A stretch of DNA of 64,000 nt from contig NZ_AP026442.1 in the NCBI RefSeq assembly GCF_027923705.1, forward strand, positions 3,620,287 through 3,684,286. Reading direction: 5' to 3'. The first letter of the stretch is position 1; each line of letters begins with the position of its first letter. The notes under the pieces are model-generated. The model had not been told where the DNA came from. It saw nothing but the letters and a program-made list of their open reading frames with translations, and searched no databases. Of this stretch, positions 48,829 to 58,210 are shown piece by piece. The DNA is from Cellulomonas sp. NTE-D12 (GTDB lineage: Bacteria > Actinomycetota > Actinomycetes > Actinomycetales > Cellulomonadaceae). The position numbers and the translations under genes were made by a program.

Positions 48829-49509
48829 TCAGCCCCAGGTGTCGCGCGCACCCCGGCCACGCACCGTTCGCGGGCCCCTGTTGAACGTCGGCGTGCTGGG
48901 ACCGAGCACCCGGACCTCGAGCACGACGTCCTCACCGAGCCGTGCGGCGAAGGCCCGGAGCAGCTCCTGCTCCATGCCCACCAGCTGGGTGCGCCAGGAC
49001 GTCGACGACGCCTGCGCGACGAGCAGCCCCGCCTCGAACGACACGAACCGCAGGTTCTCGGCCACCATCGGCCCGACCAGCTCCGCCCACCGGTTCTGCA
49101 GCTGGCCGGCGACCAGCCCGCCCTGCCAGCCGTGCTCGTTGACCAGCCGGCCGACGAGGCGCCCGAGCGGCTGCGGGTCACGGCCGTCCGGGCCGGCGGC
49201 GGTGGGCGGAGCGATGAGCGGAGGGCGAGAGCGCTGACCTGGGCGGACACCACGGGCGCGGGCGGCCTGGACGGCTCGGGCCAGCGCGCGGCGGGCGACC
49301 TCGGCCGGGGGGGTCGGCGTCCAGGTCGCAGCTGCGTCGGACGGACCGTCGGACGCACCGTCGGCCGGTGCGGCGGCGGGCGCCGTCGACCGCGACCCCG
49401 TGGAGGCCGCCCGGCGTCGGCCGGTCGCCTGGGACGGCGCCGGGGCCCGGCGCTGGGGGGACGGTCCGTCCCGGTCCGACGTGTCAGAGGACACGGGCGA
49501 CCTCGCCAC
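48829..49509 (-). CDS. dciA: DciA family protein (DUF721), replicative helicase loader
   Basis: The 226-residue protein has a Pro/Ala-rich disordered N-terminus, a conserved DUF721 core (LGRLVGRLVNEHGWQGGLVAGQ; RWAELVGPMVAENLRFVSFEAG; LLVAQASSTSWRTQLVGMEQ) and an Arg/Gly-rich tail. DciA proteins load DnaB in bacteria that lack DnaC. It lies directly after recF, with overlap: GTG 49509 begins inside recF, and GTG 49494 is an alternative. Confidence 0.92.
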   Translation of the reverse strand: MARSPVSSDTSDRDGPSPQRRAPAPSQATGRRRAASTGSRSTAPAAAPADGASDGPSDAAATWTPTPPAEVARRALARAVQAARARGVRPGQRSRPPLIAPPTAAGPDGRDPQPLGRLVGRLVNEHGWQGGLVAGQLQNRWAELVGPMVAENLRFVSFEAGLLVAQASSTSWRTQLVGMEQELLRAFAARLGEDVVLEVRVLGPSTPTFNRGPRTVRGRGARDTWG

Positions 49510-50722
49510 CCATCACGTCGACCCGCCCCCCGGACAGTGCCTCGGGCACGTCGCCGGGGACCGCAGCAGTGATGAGCACCTGGCCCGCGGGTGCGACCAG
49601 CTCCGCGAGACGGTCACGACGGCGCGAGTCGAGCTCGGCGAACACGTCGTCCAGCACCAGCACCGGGTCGCCGTCCGGACCCCAGTCCGCCGACCAGCCC
49701 TCGTCGTCGTGGATGCCCGTGCGCAGCAGCGAGGCGGACCCCAGCCGCAGGGCGAGCGCGAACGACCACGACTCGCCGTGGCTCGCGTACCCCTTTGCCG
49801 GGAGCTCCCCGAGGGTCAGCACCAGCTCGTCGCGGTGCGGTCCGACCAGGCTGACGCCGCGCTCGATCTCCTTGCTGCGCAGCCGACCCATCGCCTCGAG
49901 CAGCTGCGCCTCGACGAGGTGCGCCTGCGCCGGCTGGTCCGACTGCTGGTCGTCGGCCCCCATCGGGTCCGGGGTGTCCACCGAGGCCCGTTCCGGCCCA
50001 CCGGTCGCCGCGAGGTTCTGCAGCGACGAGCGATAGACGATCCGCGCCGCGCCCTGCCCCGCGCTGACCTGCTCGTACGCCGCCGCGACGGGTCCGGCGA
50101 GGGCGCCCACCAGCCTCCGGCGCGCCACCGTGATCCGTGCGCCCGTCTCGGCGAGCTTCCCGTCCCACACGTCGAGCGTCCGCAGGTCGGCCCCGCGGGA
50201 CGAGCGCAGCGCGGCGCCGGCGGACTTCAGCAGCGCCGACCGCTGCCGCAGCACCCGCTCGTACTCGGCGACCACCGCCGCCATCCGCGGGCTGAGCTGG
50301 ACAAGCAGCTCGTCGAGGAACCGGCGTCGACCGTCGGGGTCGCCCTTGACCAGCGACAGGTCCTCCGGTGCGAACTGCACGGTGCGCAGGATGCCGAGCA
50401 CGTCGCGTGCCCGGACCGGCGAGCCGCCGTTGACCCGTGCGCGGTTCGCCCGACCGGGGGTGATCTCGAGCTCGACGGTGGTGGCGCGGCCGTCGCGGAC
50501 CACGCGCGTCCGCACCACGGCACGCTGCGCACCGGACCGGACCAGCGCCGCATCCGTCGGCACGCGGTGGCTGGACAGCGTCGCGACGTAGCCGATCGCC
50601 TCGACGAGGTTCGTCTTGCCCTGACCGTTGGGCCCGACCAGCGCCGTCACACCGGGCTCGAGCGGCAGCTCGACGGTGGCGTAGGAGCGGAAGTCGGTCA
50701 GCGACAGGTGCGAGACGAACAC
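49484..50722 (-). CDS. recF: DNA replication and repair protein RecF
   Basis: The 412-residue SMC-like ATPase has Walker A GPNGQGKTNL near residues 30-39, Walker B VLVLDDVFAEL with its following D-loop, the GPHRDELVL signature, and SHGESWSFALALRL. RecF loads RecA at gapped DNA together with RecO/RecR. A 55-residue variable insertion near residues 235-275 is not seen in short RecF proteins. GTG 50722 immediately follows the gnd stop. Confidence 0.96.
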   Translation of the reverse strand: MFVSHLSLTDFRSYATVELPLEPGVTALVGPNGQGKTNLVEAIGYVATLSSHRVPTDAALVRSGAQRAVVRTRVVRDGRATTVELEITPGRANRARVNGGSPVRARDVLGILRTVQFAPEDLSLVKGDPDGRRRFLDELLVQLSPRMAAVVAEYERVLRQRSALLKSAGAALRSSRGADLRTLDVWDGKLAETGARITVARRRLVGALAGPVAAAYEQVSAGQGAARIVYRSSLQNLAATGGPERASVDTPDPMGADDQQSDQPAQAHLVEAQLLEAMGRLRSKEIERGVSLVGPHRDELVLTLGELPAKGYASHGESWSFALALRLGSASLLRTGIHDDEGWSADWGPDGDPVLVLDDVFAELDSRRRDRLAELVAPAGQVLITAAVPGDVPEALSGGRVDVMGGEVARVL

Positions 50723-51652
50723 TCAGGCCTCGGACGAGGGCGGTGCCGTCGGTGTGACGGTGTCGGCACTGGCGGCGCGGACCGCGTGGCCGCCGAACTG
50801 CTGGCGCAGGGCGGCGACGGCCTTGAGCGCCGGCGACTCCTCCTGTCGCGAGGCGAACCGTGCGAACAGCGACGCGGCGATCACGGGGGCCGGCACGGCG
50901 AGCTCGATCGCCTCGTCGACGGTCCACCGGCCCTCGCCGGAGTCCTCGACCCAGTCGTCGATCTTGTCCAGGCCCGGGTCCTGCTCCAGCGCCGCGACCA
51001 GCAGGTCCAGCAGCCAGGAGCGCACGACGGTGCCTCGGGTCCAGGCCTTGATGGTCCCGTGGACGTCTGTGACCAGGTCCTTCGCCGCGAGCAGCTCGTA
51101 CCCCTCGGCGTAGGCCTGCATCAGGCCGTACTCGACGCCGTTGTGCACCATCTTCGAGAAGTGCCCCGCGCCGACGGCGCCGGCGTGCACGAAGCTCTCG
51201 GCCCGCGGGCCCTCGGGCCGGAGGGCGTCGAACACCGGCATCGCCCTGGCCACCAGGTCGGTGTCGCCGCCGACCATGAGGCCGTACCCGTTCTCCAGGC
51301 CCCAGACCCCACCGGAGACACCGGCATCGAGGAAGCCGATGCCGCGCTCGGCGAGCAGGTCCGCGTGCGGCTTGTCGTCCTGGTAGTACGAGTTGCCGCC
51401 GTCGATGACGGTGTCGCCGGCGGTCAGCAGCTCGGCAAGCTGGTGCACCACCGCGTCGGTGATCGGGCCGCTCGGCACCATCACCCAGACGATCCGCTCG
51501 CCGGCCGGCAGCGCCTGGACCAGCGCCTCCAGCGACGGGACGTCGCTGACGTCCTGGTTGCGGTCGTACCCCGTGACCTCCACGCCGCCGCGCCGCAGGC
51601 GCTCGCGCATGTTGGCACCCATCTTGCCCAGACCCACCAACCCGATGTGCAT
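50723..51652 (-). CDS. gnd: 6-phosphogluconate dehydrogenase, decarboxylating (short form)
   Basis: The 309-residue NAD(P)-dependent enzyme has the Rossmann G-L-G-K-M-G at the N-terminus, VIDGGNSYYQDD, DAGVSGGVWGLENGYGLMVGG and the catalytic Lys in HFSKMVHNGVEYG. The short type lacks the long C-terminal domain of GndA proteins. It oxidises 6-phosphogluconate to ribulose-5-phosphate, CO2 and NAD(P)H. Its position between dnaN and recF is standard in actinobacteria. ATG 51652 is used, the second of two close in-frame ATGs. Confidence 0.95.
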   Translation of the reverse strand: MHIGLVGLGKMGANMRERLRRGGVEVTGYDRNQDVSDVPSLEALVQALPAGERIVWVMVPSGPITDAVVHQLAELLTAGDTVIDGGNSYYQDDKPHADLLAERGIGFLDAGVSGGVWGLENGYGLMVGGDTDLVARAMPVFDALRPEGPRAESFVHAGAVGAGHFSKMVHNGVEYGLMQAYAEGYELLAAKDLVTDVHGTIKAWTRGTVVRSWLLDLLVAALEQDPGLDKIDDWVEDSGEGRWTVDEAIELAVPAPVIAASLFARFASRQEESPALKAVAALRQQFGGHAVRAASADTVTPTAPPSSEA

Positions 51653-51695
51653 GGGCCCCACTGTGCCTTACGCGCGGTGCCGGTGCAGACGCCGG

Positions 51696-52826
51696 TCAGC
51701 CGGCGAATCGGATGGGGACCAGCAGGTAGCGGTACGCCTGGGAGTCCTCGCCGTTCAGCTCCGCCTGCCCGGTGAACTCGACCGGCTTGTTCGGGTGGGT
51801 GAACGACAGCCGGACGAACGGCGAGTCCAGCGCGCCCAGGCCGTCGAGCAGGAACTGCGGGTTGAACGCCACCGAGATCGGTTCGCCCACCAGCACGGCC
51901 TCGAGCGCCTCGGACGCCTGCGCGTCGTCGCCCTGACCTGCCTCGAGCACCACCTGACCGTCGGTGAAGCTCAGCCGGATCGGGGTGTTGCGCTCGGCGA
52001 CCAGCGCCACCCGCTTCGCGGCCTCGGTCAGCGCCGGCTTGTCGATCACGGCGTGGATGGGAGTCTCGTCCGGGAACAGCCGGCGCACCGCCGGGTAGTC
52101 CCCGTCCACCAGCAGCGACGTGCTGTGCCGGCCGCCCGCCTCGAAGCCGATCAGGTCGACACCGCCGCCCGTCGACAGCGCGACGGTGACCGATCCGGAT
52201 CCACCGAGCGACTTCGCGGCGTCCGACAGGGTGCGCGCACGGACCAGGGCCACGCTCGAGTACCCCGGCGTCGCCGGCTTCCACGACAGCTCGCGGAGCG
52301 CGAGGCGGTAGCGGTCGGTCGCGAGCAGCGTGACCTTCTCACCGTCGATCTCCATCCGCACGCCCGTGAGCAGCGGCAACGTGTCGTCACGGCTGGCTGC
52401 GACCGACACCTGGGCGACCGCGTGGGTCAGCTCCTCGCCGTCGACGACGCCTGCCACGGGAGGCATCGCGGGCAGCGTCGGGTAGTCCTCGACCGGCATG
52501 GTGAGCAGCGTGAAGCGGCTCGCACCGCATGTGACCTGCACCTTCGTGCCGTCGAGCACCACGTCGACGGGCTTGGCGGGAAGCGCACGGGAGATCTCGG
52601 CGAGCAGCCGGCCGGAGACGAGCACGGTGCCGGCCTCGGTGACGTCGGCAGGGATCTGGGAGCGGGCCGAGACCTCGTAGTCGAAGCTCGACAGCTGCAG
52701 GGTGCCGGTGGTGTCCGCCTCGATGCGAACACCGGCCAGCACCGGGACCGGAGGGCGGGTCGGCAGGCTTCGCGCGGTCCACGTCACCGCGTCCGCCAGG
52801 ACGTCACGGTCGACCCGGAACCTCAT
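51696..52826 (-). CDS. dnaN: DNA polymerase III beta sliding clamp
   Basis: The 376-residue clamp has three similar domains and ends in YRYLLVPIRFAG, the usual beta-clamp C-terminus of the form P-x-R. It begins MRFRVDRDVLADAVTWTARSL, the actinobacterial form of the clamp start. It is the processivity factor loaded at the primer terminus. It lies directly after oriC on the side opposite dnaA. Confidence 0.98.
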   Translation of the reverse strand: MRFRVDRDVLADAVTWTARSLPTRPPVPVLAGVRIEADTTGTLQLSSFDYEVSARSQIPADVTEAGTVLVSGRLLAEISRALPAKPVDVVLDGTKVQVTCGASRFTLLTMPVEDYPTLPAMPPVAGVVDGEELTHAVAQVSVAASRDDTLPLLTGVRMEIDGEKVTLLATDRYRLALRELSWKPATPGYSSVALVRARTLSDAAKSLGGSGSVTVALSTGGGVDLIGFEAGGRHSTSLLVDGDYPAVRRLFPDETPIHAVIDKPALTEAAKRVALVAERNTPIRLSFTDGQVVLEAGQGDDAQASEALEAVLVGEPISVAFNPQFLLDGLGALDSPFVRLSFTHPNKPVEFTGQAELNGEDSQAYRYLLVPIRFAG

Positions 52827-53583
52827 GCGCCACTCCTCGTCGTCGGACCTCGTGCCACCCGGTGCGCGGTAGGGCCGCGACCATGCCGGTGCATCGGTCG
52901 GGGTGGGGCACGGGTTGAGCGGAACACTACGCGACGGCCGTCAGCCGGACAGGAGGCGCCCCGGTCGCGACCGAGGGACGGTGGGGGTGTGGGCGGCTCG
53001 GCGTGCAGCAGCCGTCACGGCGCGGGTCGGCCGGCGTCGGGCTGGTTCCTGTCAGACGTTGGTGTGCACCGGATCTGGATGACAAGAAGTGTCGTCATCG
53101 TCATCGCACCTGTGGGTGATGTGGACGAGGTGGTCTCGCCGCAGGTCGCATGGCACGTCGGCGTGTGGACGCGACCTGTGGGTGACGCGCGCCGGTCGGG
53201 GACGTCGGTGGACGTGTGATTCGTCGTCCACGGCGACGCACAGCTGTGTCTGATTCGGTCCACACGATTCGGCAGCTCATCCACCGTCATCCACAGGTGT
53301 GTACACAGGTGTTGACGATTCGTCCCATGCAAGTTTCAGGGAGTGGATGAAGGTTGTTCGAGCCTGCCCGCAGGCACTCCCGGCGGGGCGCTCGTGGTGC
53401 CGGCGGGGGCTGCACGCCAGCTGTGGAGTGTGGGATGGGCGACGCGTCGCTGCAGGTCAGCGCGGCGCGAGGGGCGTGGCGTCACGGTCGGGCTCGGCGG
53501 TGGGCGACGTTTGTCGACGGCCATCGAGGGTTATCCCCAGCCTGGGCTCAACCCTGTGGACAACGGATGGGACGATCGTCCCG
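52827..53583. other. oriC: Chromosomal replication origin oriC (dnaA-dnaN intergenic region)
   Basis: The 757-bp region contains many DnaA-box-like 9-mers: TGTGGACAA (53555-53563, perfect TTGTCCACA on the minus strand), TTATCCCCA (53531-53539), TGTGGACGA (53120-53128), TCATCCACA (53287-53295), TCATCCACC (53277-53285), TCGTCCACG (53224-53232) and TGTGGGTGA (53111-53119 and 53177-53185). They occur in both orientations and cluster between 53100 and 53570. Position between dnaA and dnaN and box density identify oriC. Confidence 0.93.
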
Positions 53584-55086
53584 TCAGCCGCGGTTCTGCT
53601 GCTTGATGCGGTTGGTGAGCTCGGTGACCTGGTTGTAGATCGACCGTCGCTCAGCCATCAGCTCGCGGATCTTGCGGTTGGCGTGCATGACCGTCGTGTG
53701 GTCGCGGCCACCGAACGCCTGGCCGATCTTCGGCAGGGACAGGTCGGTCAGCTCACGGCAGAGGTACATCGCGATCTGCCGCGCCGTGACCAGCACCCGG
53801 GAGCGGCTGGAGCCGCAGATGTCCTCGATGGTCAGTCCGAAGTAGGCGGCCGTCTGGCCGATCACCGCGGTGGCCGTGATCTCCGCGGAGTCGTCGTCTG
53901 TGATGAGGTCCTTCAGGACGATCTCGGCGACCGTGAGGTCCACGGGTTGGCGGTTGAGGTTGGCGAACGCCGTGACGCGGATCAGCGCACCCTCGAGCTC
54001 GCGGATGTTGCTGGAGATCTTGGACGCGATGTACTCGAGCACGTCGTCCGGGGCCTGGAGGCGTTCCGACCCGGCCTTCTTGCGGAGGATCGCGATGCGC
54101 GTCTCGAGGTCCGGGGGCTGGACGTCGGTGATCAGGCCCCACTCGAAGCGGGACCGCATGCGGTCCTCGAAGCCGTTGAGCTGCTTGGGCGGCAGGTCGG
54201 AGGTGAGCACCACCTGCTTGTTCGCGTTGTGCAGGGTGTTGAACGTGTGGAAGAACTCCTCCATCGTCTGTTCCTTGCCCTGCAGGAACTGGATGTCGTC
54301 GACGAGGAGCACGTCGACCTCCCGGTAGCGGCGCTGGAAGGCGCCAGCCTTGCCCTCGGAGATCGAGTTGATGAAGTCGTTGGTGAACTCCTCCGAGTTC
54401 ACGTACCGCACGCGGATGGCCGGGTAGAGGTTCTGCGCGTAGTGCCCGATCGCGTGCAGCAGGTGCGTCTTGCCCAGTCCCGAGCCGCCGTAGATGAACA
54501 ACGGGTTGTAGGCCTTGGCGGGCGCCTCGGCCACGGCGACCGCGGCCGCGTGCGCGAACCGGTTGGACGACCCGATGACGAACGTCTCGAACAGGTACTT
54601 CGGGTTAAGCCGCGCGTGCTCCACCGGCGGGCGGCGGTGCGCCGCCGAGGGCCGGTCGTCCGCCGAGGCGACGGGGGAAGGGGCCGGGGGTACGACGGTG
54701 AGCGGCGGGCGTGCGACGCCGTCGTGACCGAGACCGTCCGACGTGAGGGATGCGCTGGTGCCCGCACCCGTCACCGCAGCACCTGAGGTGAGTCCGTCGC
54801 CGGAGCCCGAGGCGCCCTGCTCGACGGACGGGTCGACCGTGATGGCGAACCGGGCCTCGCGCTGGAGGGACTCGCGGAGGGCGTCGGTCACCTCGGCCCG
54901 CACCCGGGTCTCGAGGTACTCCTTGGTCAGCTCGTTGCCGACGGCGAGGAGCAGGGTGCCGTCGACGAGGGCGAGCGGACGGGCGAGGCGGACGAAGGCG
55001 AGCTGCCGAGGCGTGATGTCGGGGCTCTGCTCGAGGTTCGCGACCACGTGACCCCACACTGCGGCCAGCTCGTCGTCCTGTGTCAC
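53584..55086 (-). CDS. dnaA: Chromosomal replication initiator DnaA
   Basis: The 500-residue AAA+ initiator has an N-terminal domain I (DDELAAVWGHVVANLEQS), a Ser/Gly/Pro-rich domain II, and an AAA+ domain with Walker A GGSGLGKTHLL, Walker B VLLVDDIQFL and sensor II region. A C-terminal HTH carries the DnaA signature GGRDHTTVMHANRKI. GTG 55086 is the start; the open frame continues upstream without starts or homology. It binds DnaA boxes in oriC and near its own promoter. Its stop abuts oriC. Confidence 0.98.
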   Translation of the reverse strand: MTQDDELAAVWGHVVANLEQSPDITPRQLAFVRLARPLALVDGTLLLAVGNELTKEYLETRVRAEVTDALRESLQREARFAITVDPSVEQGASGSGDGLTSGAAVTGAGTSASLTSDGLGHDGVARPPLTVVPPAPSPVASADDRPSAAHRRPPVEHARLNPKYLFETFVIGSSNRFAHAAAVAVAEAPAKAYNPLFIYGGSGLGKTHLLHAIGHYAQNLYPAIRVRYVNSEEFTNDFINSISEGKAGAFQRRYREVDVLLVDDIQFLQGKEQTMEEFFHTFNTLHNANKQVVLTSDLPPKQLNGFEDRMRSRFEWGLITDVQPPDLETRIAILRKKAGSERLQAPDDVLEYIASKISSNIRELEGALIRVTAFANLNRQPVDLTVAEIVLKDLITDDDSAEITATAVIGQTAAYFGLTIEDICGSSRSRVLVTARQIAMYLCRELTDLSLPKIGQAFGGRDHTTVMHANRKIRELMAERRSIYNQVTELTNRIKQQNRG

Positions 55087-55139
55087 GTCCCGCCCTCGTA
55101 CTCGATCGCCAAGGTCGCCGAGTCTGGCACGCACGCCAC

Positions 55140-55160
55140 CGTCCACACGGTTGTCCACAC
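55140..55160 (+). promoter_or_regulatory. DnaA boxes in the dnaA leader
   Basis: A perfect TTGTCCACA at 55151-55159 is preceded by a related CCGTCCACA-type site ending at 55147. Boxes 60 bp upstream of the dnaA start would allow autoregulation of dnaA by DnaA-ATP. Confidence 0.7.
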
Positions 55161-55353
55161 CTGTGTGCGAAGCGCAGGGGTGTGCCGCGAGGCGTGCGTG
55201 GGGCGATGACGGCGGTTCGTTCGACCGCGCGACGACCACAGATGCTAAACCGTTCGCCGGTGTGGTGGGAGTGTCTGAAAGGGTGAGGTCGGCGAGTCGT
55301 CGGTGTGTCGACTGGACAGGACCACTCCCGACAGTCAGGGCGCCCGAGCCCAT

Positions 55354-55383
55354 TTGACCCTTATCCAGCCCCCGGCGTACCGT
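55354..55383 (+). promoter_or_regulatory. rpmH promoter
   Basis: TTGACC (55354-55359) and TACCGT (55378-55383) with an 18-bp spacer lie 150 bp before the rpmH start, giving a 5' leader of about 140 bases, typical for rpmH-rnpA. Confidence 0.75.
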
Positions 55384-55532
55384 GGTCCAGCCTTCTGAAG
55401 GCTCCTGCTGGCGCGCCCAGACGCCATCGCGCACACGTGGCGCGACACCACGGAGCCGTCCAGCCCGGCACCGGACCTGCACCACCACCTGGTGCGCGTG
55501 GCACGCGCGCCGAATGCCCTTTGGAGACCGAC

Positions 55533-55670
55533 GTGACCAAGCGCACCTTCCAGCCGAACAACCGGCGTCGTGCGAAGACCCACGGCTTCCGCCTGCGGAT
55601 GCGTACCCGCGCCGGGCGCGCCATCCTCTCCGCGCGGCGCCGCAAGGGCCGTGCGGAGCTGTCCGCCTGA
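55533..55670 (+). CDS. rpmH: 50S ribosomal protein L34
   Basis: The 45-residue basic protein is of invariant length and contains TKRTFQPNNRRRAKTHGFRLRM and ARRRKGRAELSA, the L34 pattern. GTG 55533 is preceded by TTTGGAG. It is the first gene of the rpmH-rnpA-yidD-yidC-khpB operon, divergent from dnaA. Confidence 0.98.
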   Translation: MTKRTFQPNNRRRAKTHGFRLRMRTRAGRAILSARRRKGRAELSA

Positions 55671-55681
55671 CAGCTGCGCCG

Positions 55682-56047
55682 GTGCTGCCAGCAGCGCACC
55701 GGATGCGCCGTTCCGCGGACTTCGAGCGGGCGGTGCGAAGGGGTGCGCGTGGCGGGCGCGAGTCGTTGGTGGTCCACCTGACGTTCGAGACCGACCCCGG
55801 GCCTGCGAGCCCGGTGGTCGGTCTCGTCGTGTCCAAGGCGGTGGGCAACGCGGTGACGCGCAACCGGGTCAAGCGGCGGTTGCGTGAGCTGGTGCGCACT
55901 CGTCTCGACGCCCTGCCGCAGCGGTCGTCCGTCGTGGTCCGGGCACTGGCGCCGGCGGCTCGGCTGCCGTACGAGCAGCTGGGCGCCGATCTCGACGGCG
56001 CGATCCGGACGGCCGTGCGCCGCGCTGGTCGGGCGGCCGCGGCATGA
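55682..56047 (+). CDS. rnpA: Ribonuclease P protein component
   Basis: The 121-residue protein has the RNP box KAVGNAVTRNRVKRRLRE and the start HRMRRSADFERAVRRG. It binds RnpB RNA to process tRNA 5' ends. GTG 55682 starts 11 bp after rpmH. The stop overlaps yidD (ATGA). Confidence 0.97.
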   Translation: MLPAAHRMRRSADFERAVRRGARGGRESLVVHLTFETDPGPASPVVGLVVSKAVGNAVTRNRVKRRLRELVRTRLDALPQRSSVVVRALAPAARLPYEQLGADLDGAIRTAVRRAGRAAAA

Positions 56048-56367
56048 CCGCCGCCGGATCTCGCGTCCCGTGGTCGCCGTGGCACGTGCTTCGAGTGATC
56101 GCGGGCATCCCCCGGGCTGCGCTGCTCGGAGCGCTCCGGCTCTATCAGCTCTACGTCTCGCCGATGCGTCCCCCGACGTGCCGGTTCTACCCGTCCTGCT
56201 CCCAGTACGCCGTCATCGCGGTGACCCGTCACGGCGCGCTGCGGGGCAGCTGGCTCGCCGCGCGCCGGCTGCTGCGGTGCAACCCCTGGAACCCGGGCGG
56301 CGTCGATGACGTTCCTCCTGCCGGTGCCGGGCACCGGCACCATCACGTGGCCCCGGCCACCCGCTGA
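56044..56367 (+). CDS. yidD: Membrane protein insertion efficiency factor YidD
   Basis: The 107-residue protein has the family motifs LRLYQLYVSPMRPPTCRFYPSCSQYA and GSWLAARRLLRCNPWNPGG, with the conserved Cys residues. It is a small membrane-associated protein that aids YidC. The start overlaps rnpA, and yidC follows 20 bp later. Confidence 0.97.
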   Translation: MTAAGSRVPWSPWHVLRVIAGIPRAALLGALRLYQLYVSPMRPPTCRFYPSCSQYAVIAVTRHGALRGSWLAARRLLRCNPWNPGGVDDVPPAGAGHRHHHVAPATR

Positions 56368-56387
56368 GTCTCGAGGAGACCCACCGC

Positions 56388-57632
56388 ATGAACTGGTTCG
56401 ACGGTCTGCTGTGGCCGATCATGGTCGCGGTCGCGTGGATCATGGTGCAGTTCCACAAGCTGTTCACCGCCCTCGGTCTGCAGGAGTCCGGCGGTGCGGC
56501 GTGGACGCTGTCCATCGTCGGCCTGGTCATCGTCATCCGGGTAGCTCTGATCCCGCTGTTCGTGCGGCAGATCAAGGCGTCCCGCGGGATGCAGCTGATC
56601 CAGCCCGAGATGCAGGCGATCCAGAAGAAGTACAAGGGCAAGACGGACCCCGCGTCCCGCGAGGCGATGAGTCGCGAGACGATGGAGCTGTACCGCAAGC
56701 ACAACACGAACCCGTTCTCGTCGTGCCTGCCGATCCTGGCCCAGTCCCCCATCTTCTTCGCCCTGTTCCGGGTGCTGAACTCCCTCACGCTGCTGTCGCA
56801 GGGTAAGTACGCAGGCGGCAAGACGCACATCGGCCCGCTGACGCAGGAGCTCGCGCGGCAGGCTGAGTCGGCGACCGTCTTCGGTGCGCCCCTGTCCGGC
56901 ACCTTCATGCGGGCGGCGGGGAACACGCAGGTGCAGGTGGTGACGATCATCCTGATCGTCGCGATGGCCCTGACGACGTTCACCACGCAGCGCCAGCTGA
57001 CGATGAAGAACATGCCGAAGGCGGCGCTGGAAGGTCCGATGGCGCAGCAGCAGAAGATGCTGCTCTACCTGATGCCGCTGATCTTCGCGTTCTCGGGCGT
57101 CAACTTCCCGATCGGTGTGCTCGTCTACTGGACCACCACCAACCTGTGGTCGATGGGCCAGCAGTTCTACACGATCCGGCGGATGCCAGCGCCGGGCTCG
57201 CAGGCCGAGGCGCAGCTGAAGGAGCGTCAGGCACGTCGAGCCGCTCACCATGGTGGCGGCGCGGCCGACGCCGCCCCGCTGCTCGAGATGGATGAGAAGC
57301 CGCGGCTGAGCGGTCAGCGTCAGCAGCCGAAGCGCAAGGACCGGGCGAAGGCTCGTCCGGGCTCCGGTGAGGCCCAGACCGGCGCTGCCACGTCCGCGTC
57401 GGGCGCCCCGTCGTCCACCGCGGACTCGGCCGTCGAGAGCTCGCCGGCGCCAAAGGTCGCGTCCAAGCAGGCGGCCGATGGCGCCGTGCAGCCGGAGAAG
57501 CGGAGCTCAGGTGCTCGAACCGTGCCCGGTGCGGGTGGGACGGACGCGGCGTCGGAGAGTGGAGCGGCGGCCAAGCCGGTGCGGAAGAAGAAGTCTGACG
57601 GCGGGTCGACGACGTCCCGTCCGGAGATGTGA
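56388..57632 (+). CDS. yidC: Membrane protein insertase YidC
   Basis: The 414-residue Oxa1/YidC homologue has about five transmembrane helices, the first MVAVAWIMVQFHKLFTALGL. The hydrophilic-groove Arg is in IVIRVALIPLFVRQIKAS, and LPILAQSPIFFALFRVLNS and FPIGVLVYWTTTNLWSMGQQ match the insertase core. The C-terminal 140 residues are a Lys/Ser/Ala-rich disordered tail. It inserts membrane proteins alone or with SecYEG; co-transcribed with yidD and khpB. Confidence 0.97.
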   Translation: MNWFDGLLWPIMVAVAWIMVQFHKLFTALGLQESGGAAWTLSIVGLVIVIRVALIPLFVRQIKASRGMQLIQPEMQAIQKKYKGKTDPASREAMSRETMELYRKHNTNPFSSCLPILAQSPIFFALFRVLNSLTLLSQGKYAGGKTHIGPLTQELARQAESATVFGAPLSGTFMRAAGNTQVQVVTIILIVAMALTTFTTQRQLTMKNMPKAALEGPMAQQQKMLLYLMPLIFAFSGVNFPIGVLVYWTTTNLWSMGQQFYTIRRMPAPGSQAEAQLKERQARRAAHHGGGAADAAPLLEMDEKPRLSGQRQQPKRKDRAKARPGSGEAQTGAATSASGAPSSTADSAVESSPAPKVASKQAADGAVQPEKRSSGARTVPGAGGTDAASESGAAAKPVRKKKSDGGSTTSRPEM

Positions 57633-57657
57633 CGACGTGGCTGGAGCACAGGAGACG

Positions 57658-58176
57658 ATGAACGACGTGACGACCACACCCGACGTGTCCGGCGGGGCCG
57701 ACCAGCTCAAGCGCCTCGAGGAGGAGGGGGAGATCGCAGCCGACTACCTCGAGGAGCTGCTCGACATCGCGGATCTCGGTGGAGACATCGACATCGACGT
57801 GGAGCACGGGCGCGCCGCGGTGGAGATCGTGGCCGAGGACAGTGCCGACCGGTCGCTCGGACGGCTCGTCGGTCGGGACGGCGAGGTCCTCGAGGCGTTG
57901 CAGGAGCTGACGCGGCTGGCTGTCCAGACGAAGACCGGCGACCGCAGCCGGCTGATGCTGGACATCGCCGGCTACCGGGCCGGTCGGCGTGCCGAGCTCG
58001 TCGCCATCGCCGAGGAGGCCATCGGCCGGGTTCACGCGAGCGGAGCACCCGTTGCGTTGGAGCCGATGAACCCCTTCGAGCGCAAGGTGGTGCACGACGC
58101 TGTCGCCGCCGCAGGGCTGCTGAGCGACTCGGACGGCGAGGAGCCCAACCGGTTCGTCGTGGTGCGGCCCGCGTAG
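57658..58176 (+). CDS. khpB: KH and R3H domain RNA-binding protein KhpB/Jag
   Basis: The 172-residue protein has an acidic N-terminus, a KH domain (about residues 55-110, with SLGRLVGRDGEVLEALQELTRL as the GXXG region), and a C-terminal R3H domain (MNPFERKVVHDAVAA). KhpB/Jag proteins bind RNA and influence division and elongation in Gram-positives. ATG 57658 is used. A 34-bp palindrome terminator follows 35 bp later. Confidence 0.95.
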   Translation: MNDVTTTPDVSGGADQLKRLEEEGEIAADYLEELLDIADLGGDIDIDVEHGRAAVEIVAEDSADRSLGRLVGRDGEVLEALQELTRLAVQTKTGDRSRLMLDIAGYRAGRRAELVAIAEEAIGRVHASGAPVALEPMNPFERKVVHDAVAAAGLLSDSDGEEPNRFVVVRPA

Positions 58177-58210
58177 AGCACGTCCAGCCGCCGGTCGGTG
58201 GCGGGAGACG

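Noticed and set aside
53584..56346. A dnaA reading frame extended to over 900 codons upstream
   Set aside because: The upstream part overlaps rpmH, rnpA and yidD and lacks starts or homology; dnaA starts at GTG 55086.
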